64,000 nucleotides of DNA from Thermohalobaculum sp965247385 (GTDB lineage: Bacteria > Pseudomonadota > Alphaproteobacteria > Rhodobacterales > Rhodobacteraceae), in NCBI GenBank assembly GCA_965247385.1, contig CBDFHG010000002.1, forward strand, positions 1,612,001 through 1,676,000. The letters are read 5' to 3'. Below, piece after piece: positions 8,990-17,131 of this stretch. How positions within the stretch are numbered: the first letter of the stretch is position 1; each line of letters starts with the position of its first letter. The notes under the pieces are model-generated. The model was not told the DNA's origin, ran no database searches, and saw only the letters and a list, made by a program, of their open reading frames with translations. A program made the position numbers and the translations under genes.

Positions 8990-9709
8990 ATGCCAGACAC
9001 CCAACCCCCGAAAGATGCCCTGCGCGATGCCGCGACGGTGATTCTGGTTCGCCGCGACCGGAAAGCGCCACGCGTTCTGATGGGCCAGCGGGGCAAGGGC
9101 GCGGCCTTCATGCCGTCGAAGTTTGTCTTCCCCGGCGGCGCCCTCGATATTGAAGACCGCGACATCCCCGCGGCAGCCCTACTGCCGGGGCCGACCGCCC
9201 GCCGCCTGCGCCTGCGCGCAGACCCGGGCCTGGCCGAGCCTCTGGCGATGGCGGCGATCCGTGAGCTGTGGGAGGAGACCGGGCTCGCGCTCTCGCACCC
9301 GGCCCCCAAAATTTCGGCTCCCGATCAATCAGCCAGCTACCGGCCCGGCACGTTGACCCCCGCCTGGCAATCCTTCTTCGACGCCGGGCACCGACCCGCC
9401 GCCGATGCGCTGGAGTTCATCTTCCGGGCCATCACGCCGCCCGAGAGGCCGCGCCGTTTCGACGCCCGTTTCTTCCTGGCCGACGCCGCTCACATCACCG
9501 GATCGCTCGACGATTTCTCGCGCGCCGGTACCGAGCTGACCTTCCTCAACTGGCTGACCCTGGCCGAGGCCCGCAAGCTGGACCTGCCCTTCATCACCGA
9601 GGTGGTGCTGGCCGAGGTCGAGGCCCGGCTCGCCAACCCCACCGGTGACGAGCGCCCTGCCCCCTTCTTCCACCACATCGAAGGCAAGTCCTTCATCGAC
9701 GCGCTCTGA
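8990..9709 (+). CDS. Nudix hydrolase
   Basis: A 239-residue protein of the Nudix superfamily (hydrolysis of nucleoside diphosphates linked to another moiety). The N-terminal strand VILVRRDRKAPRVLMGQRGK is followed by FVFPGGALDIEDRD and the Nudix helix AIRELWEETGLAL. The spacing between GG and RELWEE is expanded by an insertion, as in CoA-pyrophosphatase-like and NUDT19-like members. The substrate cannot be named. It sits between DUF983 and the MFS gene, 11 bases from the latter, so co-transcription is likely. Confidence 0.88.
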   Translation: MPDTQPPKDALRDAATVILVRRDRKAPRVLMGQRGKGAAFMPSKFVFPGGALDIEDRDIPAAALLPGPTARRLRLRADPGLAEPLAMAAIRELWEETGLALSHPAPKISAPDQSASYRPGTLTPAWQSFFDAGHRPAADALEFIFRAITPPERPRRFDARFFLADAAHITGSLDDFSRAGTELTFLNWLTLAEARKLDLPFITEVVLAEVEARLANPTGDERPAPFFHHIEGKSFIDAL

Positions 9710-9720
9710 GCGGCGGCCAA

Positions 9721-10890
9721 ATGGCGCGCCTCATTGATCTCAGGGATCTCAGGGATCTCCGCGCCCCGATCGCGGCCATCACGATGTTCGGGATCTCGTT
9801 TTCGATGAGCTACCCGCTGTTCGGCCTGATGCTGGAACGCATGGGCGCCAGCGGCGCGCTGATCGGGGTCAATACCGCGACCGCGGCCATCGCCATGGTC
9901 GCCGGTGCGCCGGTGATGCCTTCGCTCCTGCGCCGGTGCGGTTTCGGCCTGCTGATGATCGGCGCGGCGCTGGTGCTGGCGGCAATGATGCTGGCGGCGC
10001 CGCTGTATCAGGGGTTCTGGTACTGGACCGCGGTGCGGCTGATCTACAGCTTTGCCGCGACCGTGCTGTTCTTCGCCTCGGAATACTGGATCGTGACTGC
10101 CGCGCCGGAGGTGAGCCGGGGTCGCATAATTGCGGTCTACGCGCTGTGTGTTTCCGGCGGCTTCGCGCTTGGTCCGCTGATCCTCAGCCAGACCGGGCTC
10201 GATGGTTTCCTGCCCTTCGCCGCCGCTGCTGCTGTGGTTCTGGTGGGGCTCGTGGCGATCCTCCTGGGATTGTCGTCAGCCCCGGAAACCGGTGACGAGG
10301 CCCCACCTCCGCCATTTGCCGCACTTCGCGTCTTCGCCACCGACCCGGGCGTGGTCTTCGCCGTGGTCCTGTTCGGCGTCATCGAGTTCGGCGCCATGGC
10401 GCTGATCACGGTCTGGGGTGTGCGCAGCGGGTTGAGCGAGGCCGACGCCGCCATCCTGCTTGCGGTGTTCGCCTTCGGAGCGATGGTGCTGCAACTGCCG
10501 CTGGGCTGGGCCACCGACCGGTTCAACCGCCGCAAGTTGCTGGTGGTGATCGCGGCGGGCTCGGCGGTGGCACCCCTGGCGATGGTCGCCGCCGGGCCGA
10601 CGTTCTGGCTGATGGCGACGGCGGCGGCGGTCTGGGGGGGTATTTCGGTCGGGCTCTACTCGGTCGCGCTGACCGAGATGGGCGCGCGCTACAAGGGTGG
10701 CGAGCTGGCGGTGGCAAATGCGACAGTGATTCTGGGCTACGGGGTCGGCGCGCTTGTCTCGCCGGTGCTGTTCGGCCTGGCCATGGACGCAATCCCGCCG
10801 GACGGCCTGCTGTTTGCCTCGGCGGCATTTGCGCTGGCCTATCTGGTTCTGATGCTGGCGCGGGTGGTGCGGGGGAGACCCCCGGGGTAG
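9721..10890 (+). CDS. MFS transporter (YcaD-like)
   Basis: A 389-residue membrane protein with about 12 hydrophobic segments and the MFS loop motif between helices 2 and 3 (MPSLLRRCGFG). The mid-protein loop (APETGDEAPPPPFAALRVF region) separates the two six-helix halves. A second loop motif GWATDRFNRRKLLV is clear in the C-terminal half. It resembles the YcaD-type group of unknown substrate. The N-terminus contains a short tandem repeat (LRDLRDLR) from a duplicated ctcagggat unit. The TAG stop at 10888-10890 lies in the target duplication of the IS1380 copy that follows, so the insertion landed exactly at the gene end without changing the protein. Confidence 0.88.
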   Translation: MARLIDLRDLRDLRAPIAAITMFGISFSMSYPLFGLMLERMGASGALIGVNTATAAIAMVAGAPVMPSLLRRCGFGLLMIGAALVLAAMMLAAPLYQGFWYWTAVRLIYSFAATVLFFASEYWIVTAAPEVSRGRIIAVYALCVSGGFALGPLILSQTGLDGFLPFAAAAAVVLVGLVAILLGLSSAPETGDEAPPPPFAALRVFATDPGVVFAVVLFGVIEFGAMALITVWGVRSGLSEADAAILLAVFAFGAMVLQLPLGWATDRFNRRKLLVVIAAGSAVAPLAMVAAGPTFWLMATAAAVWGGISVGLYSVALTEMGARYKGGELAVANATVILGYGVGALVSPVLFGLAMDAIPPDGLLFASAAFALAYLVLMLARVVRGRPPG

Positions 10891-10891
10891 G

Positions 10892-12738
10892 CCCTGATTC
10901 TGGATCAAAAAAGTTGAAATTCCCCGTTGTCTTTGAATCTAAAGGGATTTATGATGGTTTTTGCGATTAACTCCATCACCAACGGGGTGAAAATAACATG
11001 GCACAGGGCGTTCTTCCTTTCGAGTACGAAAGCGAACCGGGCAGCAGCGATCTGACGGGTTTTGCCGGGATTGGTGTTTACCTTGATTTGATTGAGGCAT
11101 CGGGACTGGCGGCTGCGGTGCGGCGCGAGGTGCGGGTGGCGGGGCGGCAGGGCTGGCTGGATGTGCAGATGATCATCACGGTGATCGCACTCAATCTGTG
11201 CGGGGGTGATCGGGTCGAGGATCTGGAACGCCTGGAGGCGGACGCCGGCTTTGCCGCGACCATGGATGCGGTTGAGCGGCGGCTGTTGGTGCGCCGGGAA
11301 CGGCGGCAACTGAAGAGCCGGTTTCGGCGCGGTCGCGGGCGCAGCGTGCCTTCGCCGTCGGCTCTGTCGGGCTGGTTGGAACGCTTCCACGACGCAGGCC
11401 AGGAAGATCTGCGGGAGGCCGGGCGTGCCTTCATCCCGCGCCCGTCGGCGGGTCTGCTTGGTCTGCGGCGTGTCAATCAGGCGCTGGTGTCATTTCTGCA
11501 GCACCATCGCAGGCAGGGCTCGGCGACGCTGGACATGGACGCGACGCTGGTGCAGAGCCACAAGCGCCAGGCGGAATACTGCTACAAGAAGTTCAAGGCC
11601 TATCAGCCGTTGAACACCTGGTGGGCGGAACAGCAGGTGATCGTGCATTCCGAGTTCCGCGACGGCAATGTGCCGGCCGGCTATCAGCAGTTGCGGGTGT
11701 TGCAGGCCTCGCTGGCGGCGCTGCCTGGGGGCGTGGACAAGGTCTATCTGCGCTCGGACACGGCGGGTTATCAGAAGGATCTACTGCTCTATTGTGGCGA
11801 GGGCCGGGACAAGGTTTTCGGGGTGATCGAGTTCGCCGTCGGCGCCAACGTGACGGCGGAATTCCGGCGTGCTGCCCTGGCCGTGCCGGAGGCTGAGTGG
11901 CAGCCGCTGGATCGTGTTTTCGACGGGCAACGTCAGGAGACCGGCCAGGAGTGGGCGGAGGTCTGCCATGTACCGAGTTGGGCGGGCGAGAGCAAGACGC
12001 GGGCGGATTACCGCTTCCTGGCGATCCGGGAGCCGCTGGAACAGTTGGAGCTTGGCGATGGGGATCAGTTGCCGTTCCCGACCGCGGAGTTTGCCTCGAA
12101 GGGGCGCAGCAAGCTGTTCGCCCTGGTCACCAACCGTGATCTGCCGGGCGATGAGGTGATCTGGTGGTCCCGGGAGCGCTGTGGCAAGAGCGAGGAAGTC
12201 CACGCGGTGATGAAGCACGACCTGGCTGGCGGCACCCTGCCCTCGGGTCTGTTCGGAGCCAATGCGGCCTGGTGGGCGATCATGGTGCTGGCGCATAATT
12301 TGAACGCGGTGATGAAGCAACTGGTTCTGGGACCGGCCTGGGTGGCACGGCGGATGAAGGCCTTGCGCCTGGCTCTGATCGCCCTGCCTGGCCGGGTGAT
12401 CCGTCATGCGCGGCGGCTGATCATCCGTTTGGGGAGCGAAGCGGGGCTCGATCTGGTGCTGAGCGCCAGGCGGAAGATCCTGGCCCTGGCGCGCGGCCCG
12501 ACCTGACGGCTCCGGCCTGCCACGATATCCTTGCTGAAGTGCGATGCCGGCTCCCGGCCAGGGCTTCGCTTGGCCAACGGACAGGCGCGGGACCCGCAAA
12601 ACGCGTGGCCACCTTGAGAATATCTCCTCGAGCGCGAAATCCGCGGGAGTGGTGCCCGGGCGCGGGGCGAAAACCCCACAACGGCACCCATCGCCGCCCC
12701 TGCCGAGGCGCGTCAGGGATTTAGTTCGGGAATCCTGG
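10892..12738 (+). mobile_element. IS1380-family element, copy 1 (intact)
   Basis: About 1847 bases. The left end begins CCCTGATTCTGGATC and the right end reads TTCGGGAATCCTGG. The flanking bases tagg are repeated at 10888-10891 and 12739-12742 (4-6 bp duplication, ambiguous by one or two bases). The same boundaries recur in copy 2 at 55.6 kb. Confidence 0.92.
10998..12506 (+). CDS. IS1380-family transposase
   Basis: A full-length 502-residue DDE transposase. The N-terminal DDE_Tnp_1-type region holds ITVIALNLCGGDRVEDLERL. The first catalytic Asp is in ATLDMDATLVQSHKRQAEYC, the second in KVYLRSDTAGYQKDLL and the Glu in ERCGKSEEVHAVMKHDL. The frame is uninterrupted, so this copy could supply active transposase to the nonsense-mutated copy at 55.7 kb. 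The start at 10998 (MAQGVLPFEYES) is shared by both copies. Confidence 0.93.
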   Translation: MAQGVLPFEYESEPGSSDLTGFAGIGVYLDLIEASGLAAAVRREVRVAGRQGWLDVQMIITVIALNLCGGDRVEDLERLEADAGFAATMDAVERRLLVRRERRQLKSRFRRGRGRSVPSPSALSGWLERFHDAGQEDLREAGRAFIPRPSAGLLGLRRVNQALVSFLQHHRRQGSATLDMDATLVQSHKRQAEYCYKKFKAYQPLNTWWAEQQVIVHSEFRDGNVPAGYQQLRVLQASLAALPGGVDKVYLRSDTAGYQKDLLLYCGEGRDKVFGVIEFAVGANVTAEFRRAALAVPEAEWQPLDRVFDGQRQETGQEWAEVCHVPSWAGESKTRADYRFLAIREPLEQLELGDGDQLPFPTAEFASKGRSKLFALVTNRDLPGDEVIWWSRERCGKSEEVHAVMKHDLAGGTLPSGLFGANAAWWAIMVLAHNLNAVMKQLVLGPAWVARRMKALRLALIALPGRVIRHARRLIIRLGSEAGLDLVLSARRKILALARGPT

Positions 12739-12751
12739 TAGGTGAAACCCC

Positions 12752-12779
12752 TTGACAGGGCGCGGCAGATGAGTAGGTA
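12752..12779 (+). promoter_or_regulatory. Probable rpmG promoter
   Basis: TTGACA at 12752-12757 and TAGGTA at 12774-12779, 16 bases apart, lie just after the IS1380 right end and 84 bases before rpmG. The IS insertion spared this promoter. Confidence 0.55.
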
Positions 12780-12862
12780 ACGGGGCCTTGGAATTCTTCG
12801 CGCACCGGCGATTGCACGGGTGCGCCTGCAAGAGGGGGCGGAACCCCTCGGGAGACTGGAAA

Positions 12863-13030
12863 ATGGCCAAACCGACCACGGTGAAAATCCGCCTCAACTC
12901 GACCGCGGGCACGGGCTTCTTCTATGTGACCAAGAAGAACTCGCGCACCATGACCGAGAAGATGACGGTGCGCAAATACGACCCCGTGGCGCGCAAGCAT
13001 GTCGAGTTCAAGGAAGGCAAGATCAAGTAG
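12863..13030 (+). CDS. rpmG: 50S ribosomal protein L33
   Basis: A 55-residue basic protein with the L33 pattern (MAKPTTVKIRLNSTAGTGFF, then KKNSRTM and MTVRKYDPVARKHVEFKEGK). It is the cysteine-free type usual in proteobacteria. The start is the ATG preceded by cgggagactgga; an in-frame extension to 12788 has no family support. The gene has its own probable promoter and terminator. In relatives rpmG often follows pleD; here they are separated by the IS region and several genes. Confidence 0.95.
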   Translation: MAKPTTVKIRLNSTAGTGFFYVTKKNSRTMTEKMTVRKYDPVARKHVEFKEGKIK

Positions 13031-13057
13031 GCTTTTTTCGTGCCTATGAGGGATAAG

Positions 13058-13083
13058 AGGGCGGCGGCAGCGCCGCCCTTTTT
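13058..13083 (+). terminator. Rho-independent terminator of rpmG
   Basis: AGGGCGGCG / CGCCGCCCT stem of 9 bp with a gcag loop, followed by TTTTT. It starts 28 bases after the rpmG stop. Confidence 0.85.
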
Positions 13084-13133
13084 GCGTAGCCGATTCCGGG
13101 GCTCCGGCACCCTCGCGAAGGCTGTATCACGAT

Positions 13134-13275
13134 GTTATACCAATCGCCCTAACGATTGACCTGTGCCCATTTTCGTGTGGTGATGGAGGCGATGGCGGCT
13201 TCGCTCGGAAATGCAATCAAATCCACTTCCAACGTCGAAGAGCAGGAGTCAATTGAGAAGGCCGTTGGTATTACA
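13134..13275. mobile_element. Short non-autonomous IS630-derived element (MITE-like)
   Basis: About 140 bases with inverted ends (ttataccaatcgccc and ggccgttggtattac). The first 65 bases match the end of the IS630 element at 36786-36850 (gattgacctgtgcccatt, then gtgtggtgatggaggcgat). The interior has no coding capacity. It fits an internally deleted IS630 derivative. Confidence 0.7.
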
Positions 13276-13356
13276 CGTCTTAATATGCTGTTTTCAAACG
13301 ATTATCAAAAAATGAACAACTCATGAAGGCCACAGAGACACAAACCATCACATGCA

Positions 13357-13384
13357 AAAGGGCCGGGGAAAACCCCGGCCCTTT
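13357..13384 (-). terminator. Terminator of the Bax-inhibitor gene
   Basis: A 12-bp perfect stem AAAGGGCCGGGG / CCCCGGCCCTTT with an AAAA loop lies 28 bases beyond the stop at 13412. It is roughly symmetrical, so it could act on both strands. Confidence 0.75.
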
Positions 13385-13411
13385 CGTCATTTCAGCCCTG
13401 TTCGAGCGGCG

Positions 13412-14176
13412 TCACTCGCGATTGCCGAGGAAATGCAGCAGGAACATGAACATATTCAGGAAGTCGAGATACAGCCTCAGCGCGCCCATCACAGCGCCCT
13501 TTTCCAGCCAGGCTTCCCCGCCCGGGGTGGTCCGCATCGTCAGGTACTCGTTCTTGATCTTCTGGGTGTCATAGGCGGTCAGGCCAGCGAAGATCAGTAC
13601 ACCGATCACCGAGATCGCCCATTGCATCGCCGCGGACGCCAGGAAGAGGTTCACGACCATGGCGACGATCAGGCCGATCACACCCATGATCAGGAACGAG
13701 CCCCAGCCCGAAATGTCTTTCTTGGTGGTATAACCGTAGAGGCTGAGTCCGCCGAAGGCGATCGCGGTGATGAAGAAGGTCCGCGCAATCGAGAATCCGG
13801 TATAGACCGCGAAGATCGAACTGATCGACAGCCCGATCAGCGCCGCGAAGCCCCAAAACACCAACTGTGCGGTGCTCGCGCTGATGCGGTTGATCATCGC
13901 GCCGAGGCCGAACACGACCGCCAGCGGCGCGAAGATGATAACATACATGAGCGGCGGGGTGAACATCGACACCAGCACCCCTTCGGGGATCAGCGCCGGC
14001 GCCTGGCCGTTCCCCAGCGCCTTGAAATCCATACCCACCACATAAGCCACCAGGCCCGTGATGATCATCGCGCCTGCCATCAGCGCGTAGACCTTGTTCA
14101 TATGGGCGCGCAGGCCGGCGTCGATTTCCGCGGTGCGGGTGATCGTCCGGGTGCGCACGTAGTTCGGGTTCGCCAT
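13412..14176 (-). CDS. Bax inhibitor-1/YccA family membrane protein
   Basis: A 254-residue protein with seven hydrophobic segments and the family's C-terminal features (LTAYDTQKIKNEY, then GALRLYLDFLNMFMFLL). The N-terminus is cytosolic and the signature helix KVYALMAGAMIITGLVAYVV is at about residues 28-47. BI-1/YccA proteins are inner-membrane proteins linked to calcium leak and FtsH modulation; the role in this organism is unknown. It is monocistronic with a strong terminator and lies next to the ISAs1 element's left duplication at 14287. Confidence 0.9.
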   Translation of the reverse strand: MANPNYVRTRTITRTAEIDAGLRAHMNKVYALMAGAMIITGLVAYVVGMDFKALGNGQAPALIPEGVLVSMFTPPLMYVIIFAPLAVVFGLGAMINRISASTAQLVFWGFAALIGLSISSIFAVYTGFSIARTFFITAIAFGGLSLYGYTTKKDISGWGSFLIMGVIGLIVAMVVNLFLASAAMQWAISVIGVLIFAGLTAYDTQKIKNEYLTMRTTPGGEAWLEKGAVMGALRLYLDFLNMFMFLLHFLGNRE

Positions 14177-14310
14177 TTGTTGCCCTCTGGTCAGCTGTTG
14201 ACGGTCGCAATTGCGCGCGGGCGCCGGAATGGCGTCCGCTCAAGAGAGAATATCGGTGAAACGGGCTCGGTTTTCAAGAGATTCCTCCCAATCATCCAGG
14301 GCAATCGCTT

Positions 14311-14955
14311 TTAAACCTGAACATCGGCCCGGATCATGTTGAGCATGAAGTCATCGCCCGATCCGGCTTTTTTGATCTTGCCGCGCATTGATCCTTTTGT
14401 GGGTTCGGCTCTTGCAAGGTTCAGGGCGATACGGCGTAGCAGGGCGAGGTTTTCCGCACCATTGCCGTTTTGATTTCGCGCCTGATCTTCGTTCATGGTG
14501 ACATCAAGCACCCAATGCAGGGAATTCTCAGTACTCCAATGACTGTTCTCCAATGACTGCGGGTGACGTCAAGAAACCGCTCCGGTTTCAAGGGCAGGCT
14601 GAGCAGAAAACAGCGGGTATGGCTGGTCTGTTTGCCACCGATTTCGCGCGTCGCTGTCACCTTGCCAATGGCGCGAAGGCCGGGCCAGTTGTGGCGTTCT
14701 TGCAGCCAGTCAATATCGCCTGAAACCGTAGCGTGTCTCAATGCGGCCATGACCTGCGTCAACAGCTGGAAAGGACCGGAAATTGTCGTGGCCTCTCTGT
14801 GGCCTCTCTGTGGCCTCTCTGTGGCCTCTCTGTGGCCTCTCTGTGGCCTCTCTGTGGCCTCGGGGTCGTCCAGAAAAAGCTTCACGTCCTCAAACAGCGT
14901 ACCCTGATTGGCATTGAGAGCCAGAACGTAATCCCCACCCTTGGCGCAGACAGCC
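14311..14955 (-). pseudogene. ISAs1 transposase, C-terminal part
   Basis: It begins at AKAVCAKGGDYVLALNANQG, continues through GTLFEDVKLFLDDPEA and resumes after a tandem repeat as VSGDIDWLQERHNWPG and FLLSLPLKPERFLDVTRSHW. A duplication of about 12 bases near 14545 then shifts the frame to the normal ending ENSLHWVLDVTMNEDQARN through MRGKIKKAGSGDDFMLNMIR (stop 14311). The 5' part of the same gene lies at 18.43-18.95 kb. The protein is dead because of the cargo insertion, the repeat expansion and the frameshift. Confidence 0.88.
14788..14861. repeat. 11-bp tandem repeat, 7 units, inside ISAs1 transposase
   Basis: The unit gtggcctctct starts at 14788, 14799, 14810, 14821, 14832, 14843 and 14854 (the last partial). 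On the coding strand it gives alternating EATERPQRGHR codons. Six extra units equal 66 bases, so the frame is preserved across the expansion. Confidence 0.93.
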
Positions 14956-15504
14956 TTTGCCGTGGAAAGTATAATCCACGATGTCGAGATGCCCGGAGCG
15001 CCCGTCCCTGGCGTTGAAAACATGGCGGAGGGCGTCGAGGCCTTCGCCGACCGTCCACGGCGGGCCGGTCTCCACGTCGCGTCCGGCGATCCGGGCGCGC
15101 ACCCGACAATCATCCCCGCCGAGCACGATCTTCAAATCGGAGGCCCGGTCGGCGGCCGCTGCCAGGATCGCCGCCTCGACGCACCGCGCGCCGGACGTCA
15201 GCGCGGACCGGTCGCGCTCGGCACCGGGCACCGCGCGCATCCGCGCGATCTCGGCCGGCTGCACCGGCACGAGCCTGCCGAGCGCGGGCAGGATCTGCGC
15301 GCGGACCAGTTCCGCGTGCTCGGAATGAAAGGCCGCGCTGAAGCGGTGCGCCGCCACGACATGGAGCGTGCCGTCCGCGCGCGGAACGGCGATGTCGCGG
15401 AACCCGGCCGAGCCAACGTCGAGGAGAGCCGCGTCGGTGTAACCTGACGGGCGGCGCCCCGCGAGGCGACCGAACAGGCCCTCGAGGAAGCGGCCCGGGT
15501 TCAT
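14950..15504 (-). pseudogene. T4SS/T2SS-type secretion ATPase, N-terminal fragment (cargo)
   Basis: About 183 residues. After a variable N-terminal part comes ARCVEAAILAAAADRASDLK and CRVRARIAGRDV, followed by GEGLDALRHVFNARDGRSGH. This resembles the N-terminal domain of VirB11/DotB/PilT-like ATPases (the segment reading alpha-ASDLKI-RVRARIAGR). The Walker motifs would follow but are cut off where the ISAs1 3' part begins (DYTFHGKG at the junction). The start ATG overlaps the stop of the exported coiled-coil gene (ATGA), so they formed an operon. The family call is tentative because the ATP-binding core is missing. Confidence 0.5.
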
Positions 15505-16157
15505 TCGGTCAGCTCCTCGAAATTGTCCGGCGCGGCCGGTAGCGGGACGAGCCAGCGCTCACCGCCGACGTCGTCGTGGACCCGGACGCCGGTCTCCGTG
15601 ATCTCGACCGTCTCGCGCGAGGCCAGGACATCGCCGGTCTCCAGCTCGTGCTGCCCGTCCGATCCCGTTACCAGTGCCCGGCACCGGCCTTCGCTGTCAT
15701 CCGGGGCGGTGCTTTCAGCATGGTTCGCGGGCGCGCACCAGATCGCGACCACGCGCATCTCCGCGTGCGCGAGCAGCTGCTCGATCCTGGCGGCGGCGAT
15801 GCCGAGATCCGCCTCGAGGCCGGCGATCCGCGCGGCGTGGTATTCGCTGTCATCCGGGTCCGCGGGCGGCGGGGCCAGCGCCGCCGCCACCCGGGCATGA
15901 TGCTCGGTGATCTCCGCCATCAGCCGGGCGCGGGCGCGGCAGAGCCCGAGCGCAATCCGCGCCCGCTCCGCGGCGTGCAGCACCGCGCCCGCGGACCCGG
16001 CTGAAAGCGCCGCCGTGAGAGCCGCTTCCGGACAGGCCGGAAACACAAGCGGAAGAACCGGATCAGGAAAAGGCTGAGCCTGGGCGAGGGCCGGGGACGG
16101 GATCGCCAGGAGCGCGGCGAGGGCGGAGGCGGAGAGGACGGCGAGAGCGCGGGATCG
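15501..16157 (-). CDS. Exported coiled-coil hypothetical protein (cargo), start unclear
   Basis: About 218 residues. A signal-peptide core (RALAVLSASALAALLAIPSP, then ALAQAQPF) is followed by Ala-rich helices with coiled-coil character (RARARLMAEITEHHARVAAA; ARIAGLEADLGIAAARIEQL). A small C-terminal domain contains four Cys in total and ends VGGERWLVPLPAAPDNFEEL. No start codon precedes the signal peptide in frame: the duplicated cassette joins exactly here (16156), so the original start may have been replaced. I do not recognise the family. Its overlap with the secretion-ATPase fragment suggests an envelope or secretion accessory role; this is inference. Confidence 0.5.
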   Translation of the reverse strand, partial: RSRALAVLSASALAALLAIPSPALAQAQPFPDPVLPLVFPACPEAALTAALSAGSAGAVLHAAERARIALGLCRARARLMAEITEHHARVAAALAPPPADPDDSEYHAARIAGLEADLGIAAARIEQLLAHAEMRVVAIWCAPANHAESTAPDDSEGRCRALVTGSDGQHELETGDVLASRETVEITETGVRVHDDVGGERWLVPLPAAPDNFEELTE

Positions 16158-16352
16158 CCATGTGTCCCCGAATGTTCGCGCTTTGTCGGGCCGCCTGTGC
16201 CCGCGCGCCGGTCCCACTGGATGGGAGATCGGCGAGAGAGACGCCGCGGCCAGGGCAGGGCGCGGAGGGTGGACGGGCAGGCTTTGACGCGGGCGCGCGG
16301 AACGTATATCCTTTCGGCGCGCGGCGGACGCGATTGGCAGGAGACGGCAAGG

Positions 16353-16775
16353 ATGACCATGGCGTTCGATACTCTCAAGGCGATGAAGCGGCTCACCGCC
16401 ACTGGCGTCGAAGAGGCGCAGGCCGAGGCCATTATCGAAACCGTTGGCGGTGCCATGACCGAATCCCTCGCCACGAAGGACGATCTCGCGCTCCTCAAGG
16501 CCGACCTCACCGCGGAGAGCGCCGCGGGGGTCGCCGAACTCGACGCGGGGATCGCCGGCGCCGAGTCCCGGCTTGAGACGAAGATCGCCGAGGTGCGCAC
16601 GGAGATCGCCGAGGTGCGGGGGGATATCGCTGGCAGCGAGTCCCGGCTTGAGACGAAGATCGAAAGCCTGCGCACGGAGATCGCCGAGGGCCAGACCACG
16701 CAGTTGCGCTGGATGGTCGGCTGCATGATCGCGATCGCGGGCGTGCTCGTCTCGACGCTCCTGCTCGTCGCCTGA
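16353..16775 (+). CDS. DUF1640-like coiled-coil membrane-anchored protein, copy A
   Basis: A 140-residue protein. The N-terminus MAFDTLKAMKRLTATGVEEA and the helix ATKDDLALLKADLTAESAAG are typical of DUF1640/CCDC90-like proteins. A heptad/hendecad coiled coil of repeated ESRLETKIAEVRTEIAEVRG units follows, then one C-terminal membrane segment (WMVGCMIAIAGVLVSTLLLV). The start at 16353 is chosen for the gcaggag ribosome site 11 bases upstream; a Met two codons later is possible. A promoter-like TTGACG/TATCCT pair precedes it. These proteins are small tail-anchored coiled coils of unknown bacterial function. It is encoded opposite to the surrounding cargo operon. Confidence 0.8.
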   Translation: MTMAFDTLKAMKRLTATGVEEAQAEAIIETVGGAMTESLATKDDLALLKADLTAESAAGVAELDAGIAGAESRLETKIAEVRTEIAEVRGDIAGSESRLETKIESLRTEIAEGQTTQLRWMVGCMIAIAGVLVSTLLLVA

Positions 16776-16848
16776 GCGGGCGGGGGGCGCGCCGCCGCGC
16801 CGGATGTCCGCCGGCGCTTCGAGGCGCCGCTTTATATACATCATGAAG

Positions 16849-16934
16849 AACACCTTCCTCTTCGGGAAGAGGCGCCGGGGGCATGTTCGCCAAAACAGCC
16901 GCCCCCGGTGCCTCTTCCCGAAGAGGAAGGTGTT
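16849..16934. repeat. 34-bp inverted repeat at the cassette junction
   Basis: Left arm 16849-16882 (aacaccttcctcttcgggaa...) and right arm 16901-16934 are complementary with one mismatch around an 18-base loop. The arm itself contains a smaller palindrome, cctcttcgggaagagg. Copy B's corresponding hairpin has only a 14-bp stem. Confidence 0.9.
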
Positions 16935-17131
16935 CGCCATGTGTCCCCGAATGTTCGCGCTTTGTCGGGCCGCCTGTGCCCGCGCGCCGGTCCCACTGGA
17001 TGGGAGATCGGCGAGAGAGACGCCGCGGCCAGGGCAGGGCGCGGAGGGTGGCCGGGCAGGCTTTGACGCGGGCGCGCGGAACGTCTATCCTTTTGGCGCG
17101 CGGCGGACGCGATTGGCAGGAGACGGCAATG

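Noticed and set aside
14788..14861. Short direct repeats considered as a CRISPR array
   Set aside because: The units are 11 bases with no spacers and lie in a transposase reading frame; no cas genes are present.
16849..16934. 34-bp inverted repeat considered as a simple terminator
   Set aside because: No T-run follows, and the arms extend beyond a typical terminator stem exactly at the cassette junction, so a recombination or duplication role seems more likely.
15501..16940. 479-codon frame as one protein
   Set aside because: Only the 3' half (from about 16157) has signal-peptide and coiled-coil features. The upstream half is antisense to the duplicated DUF1640-like gene.
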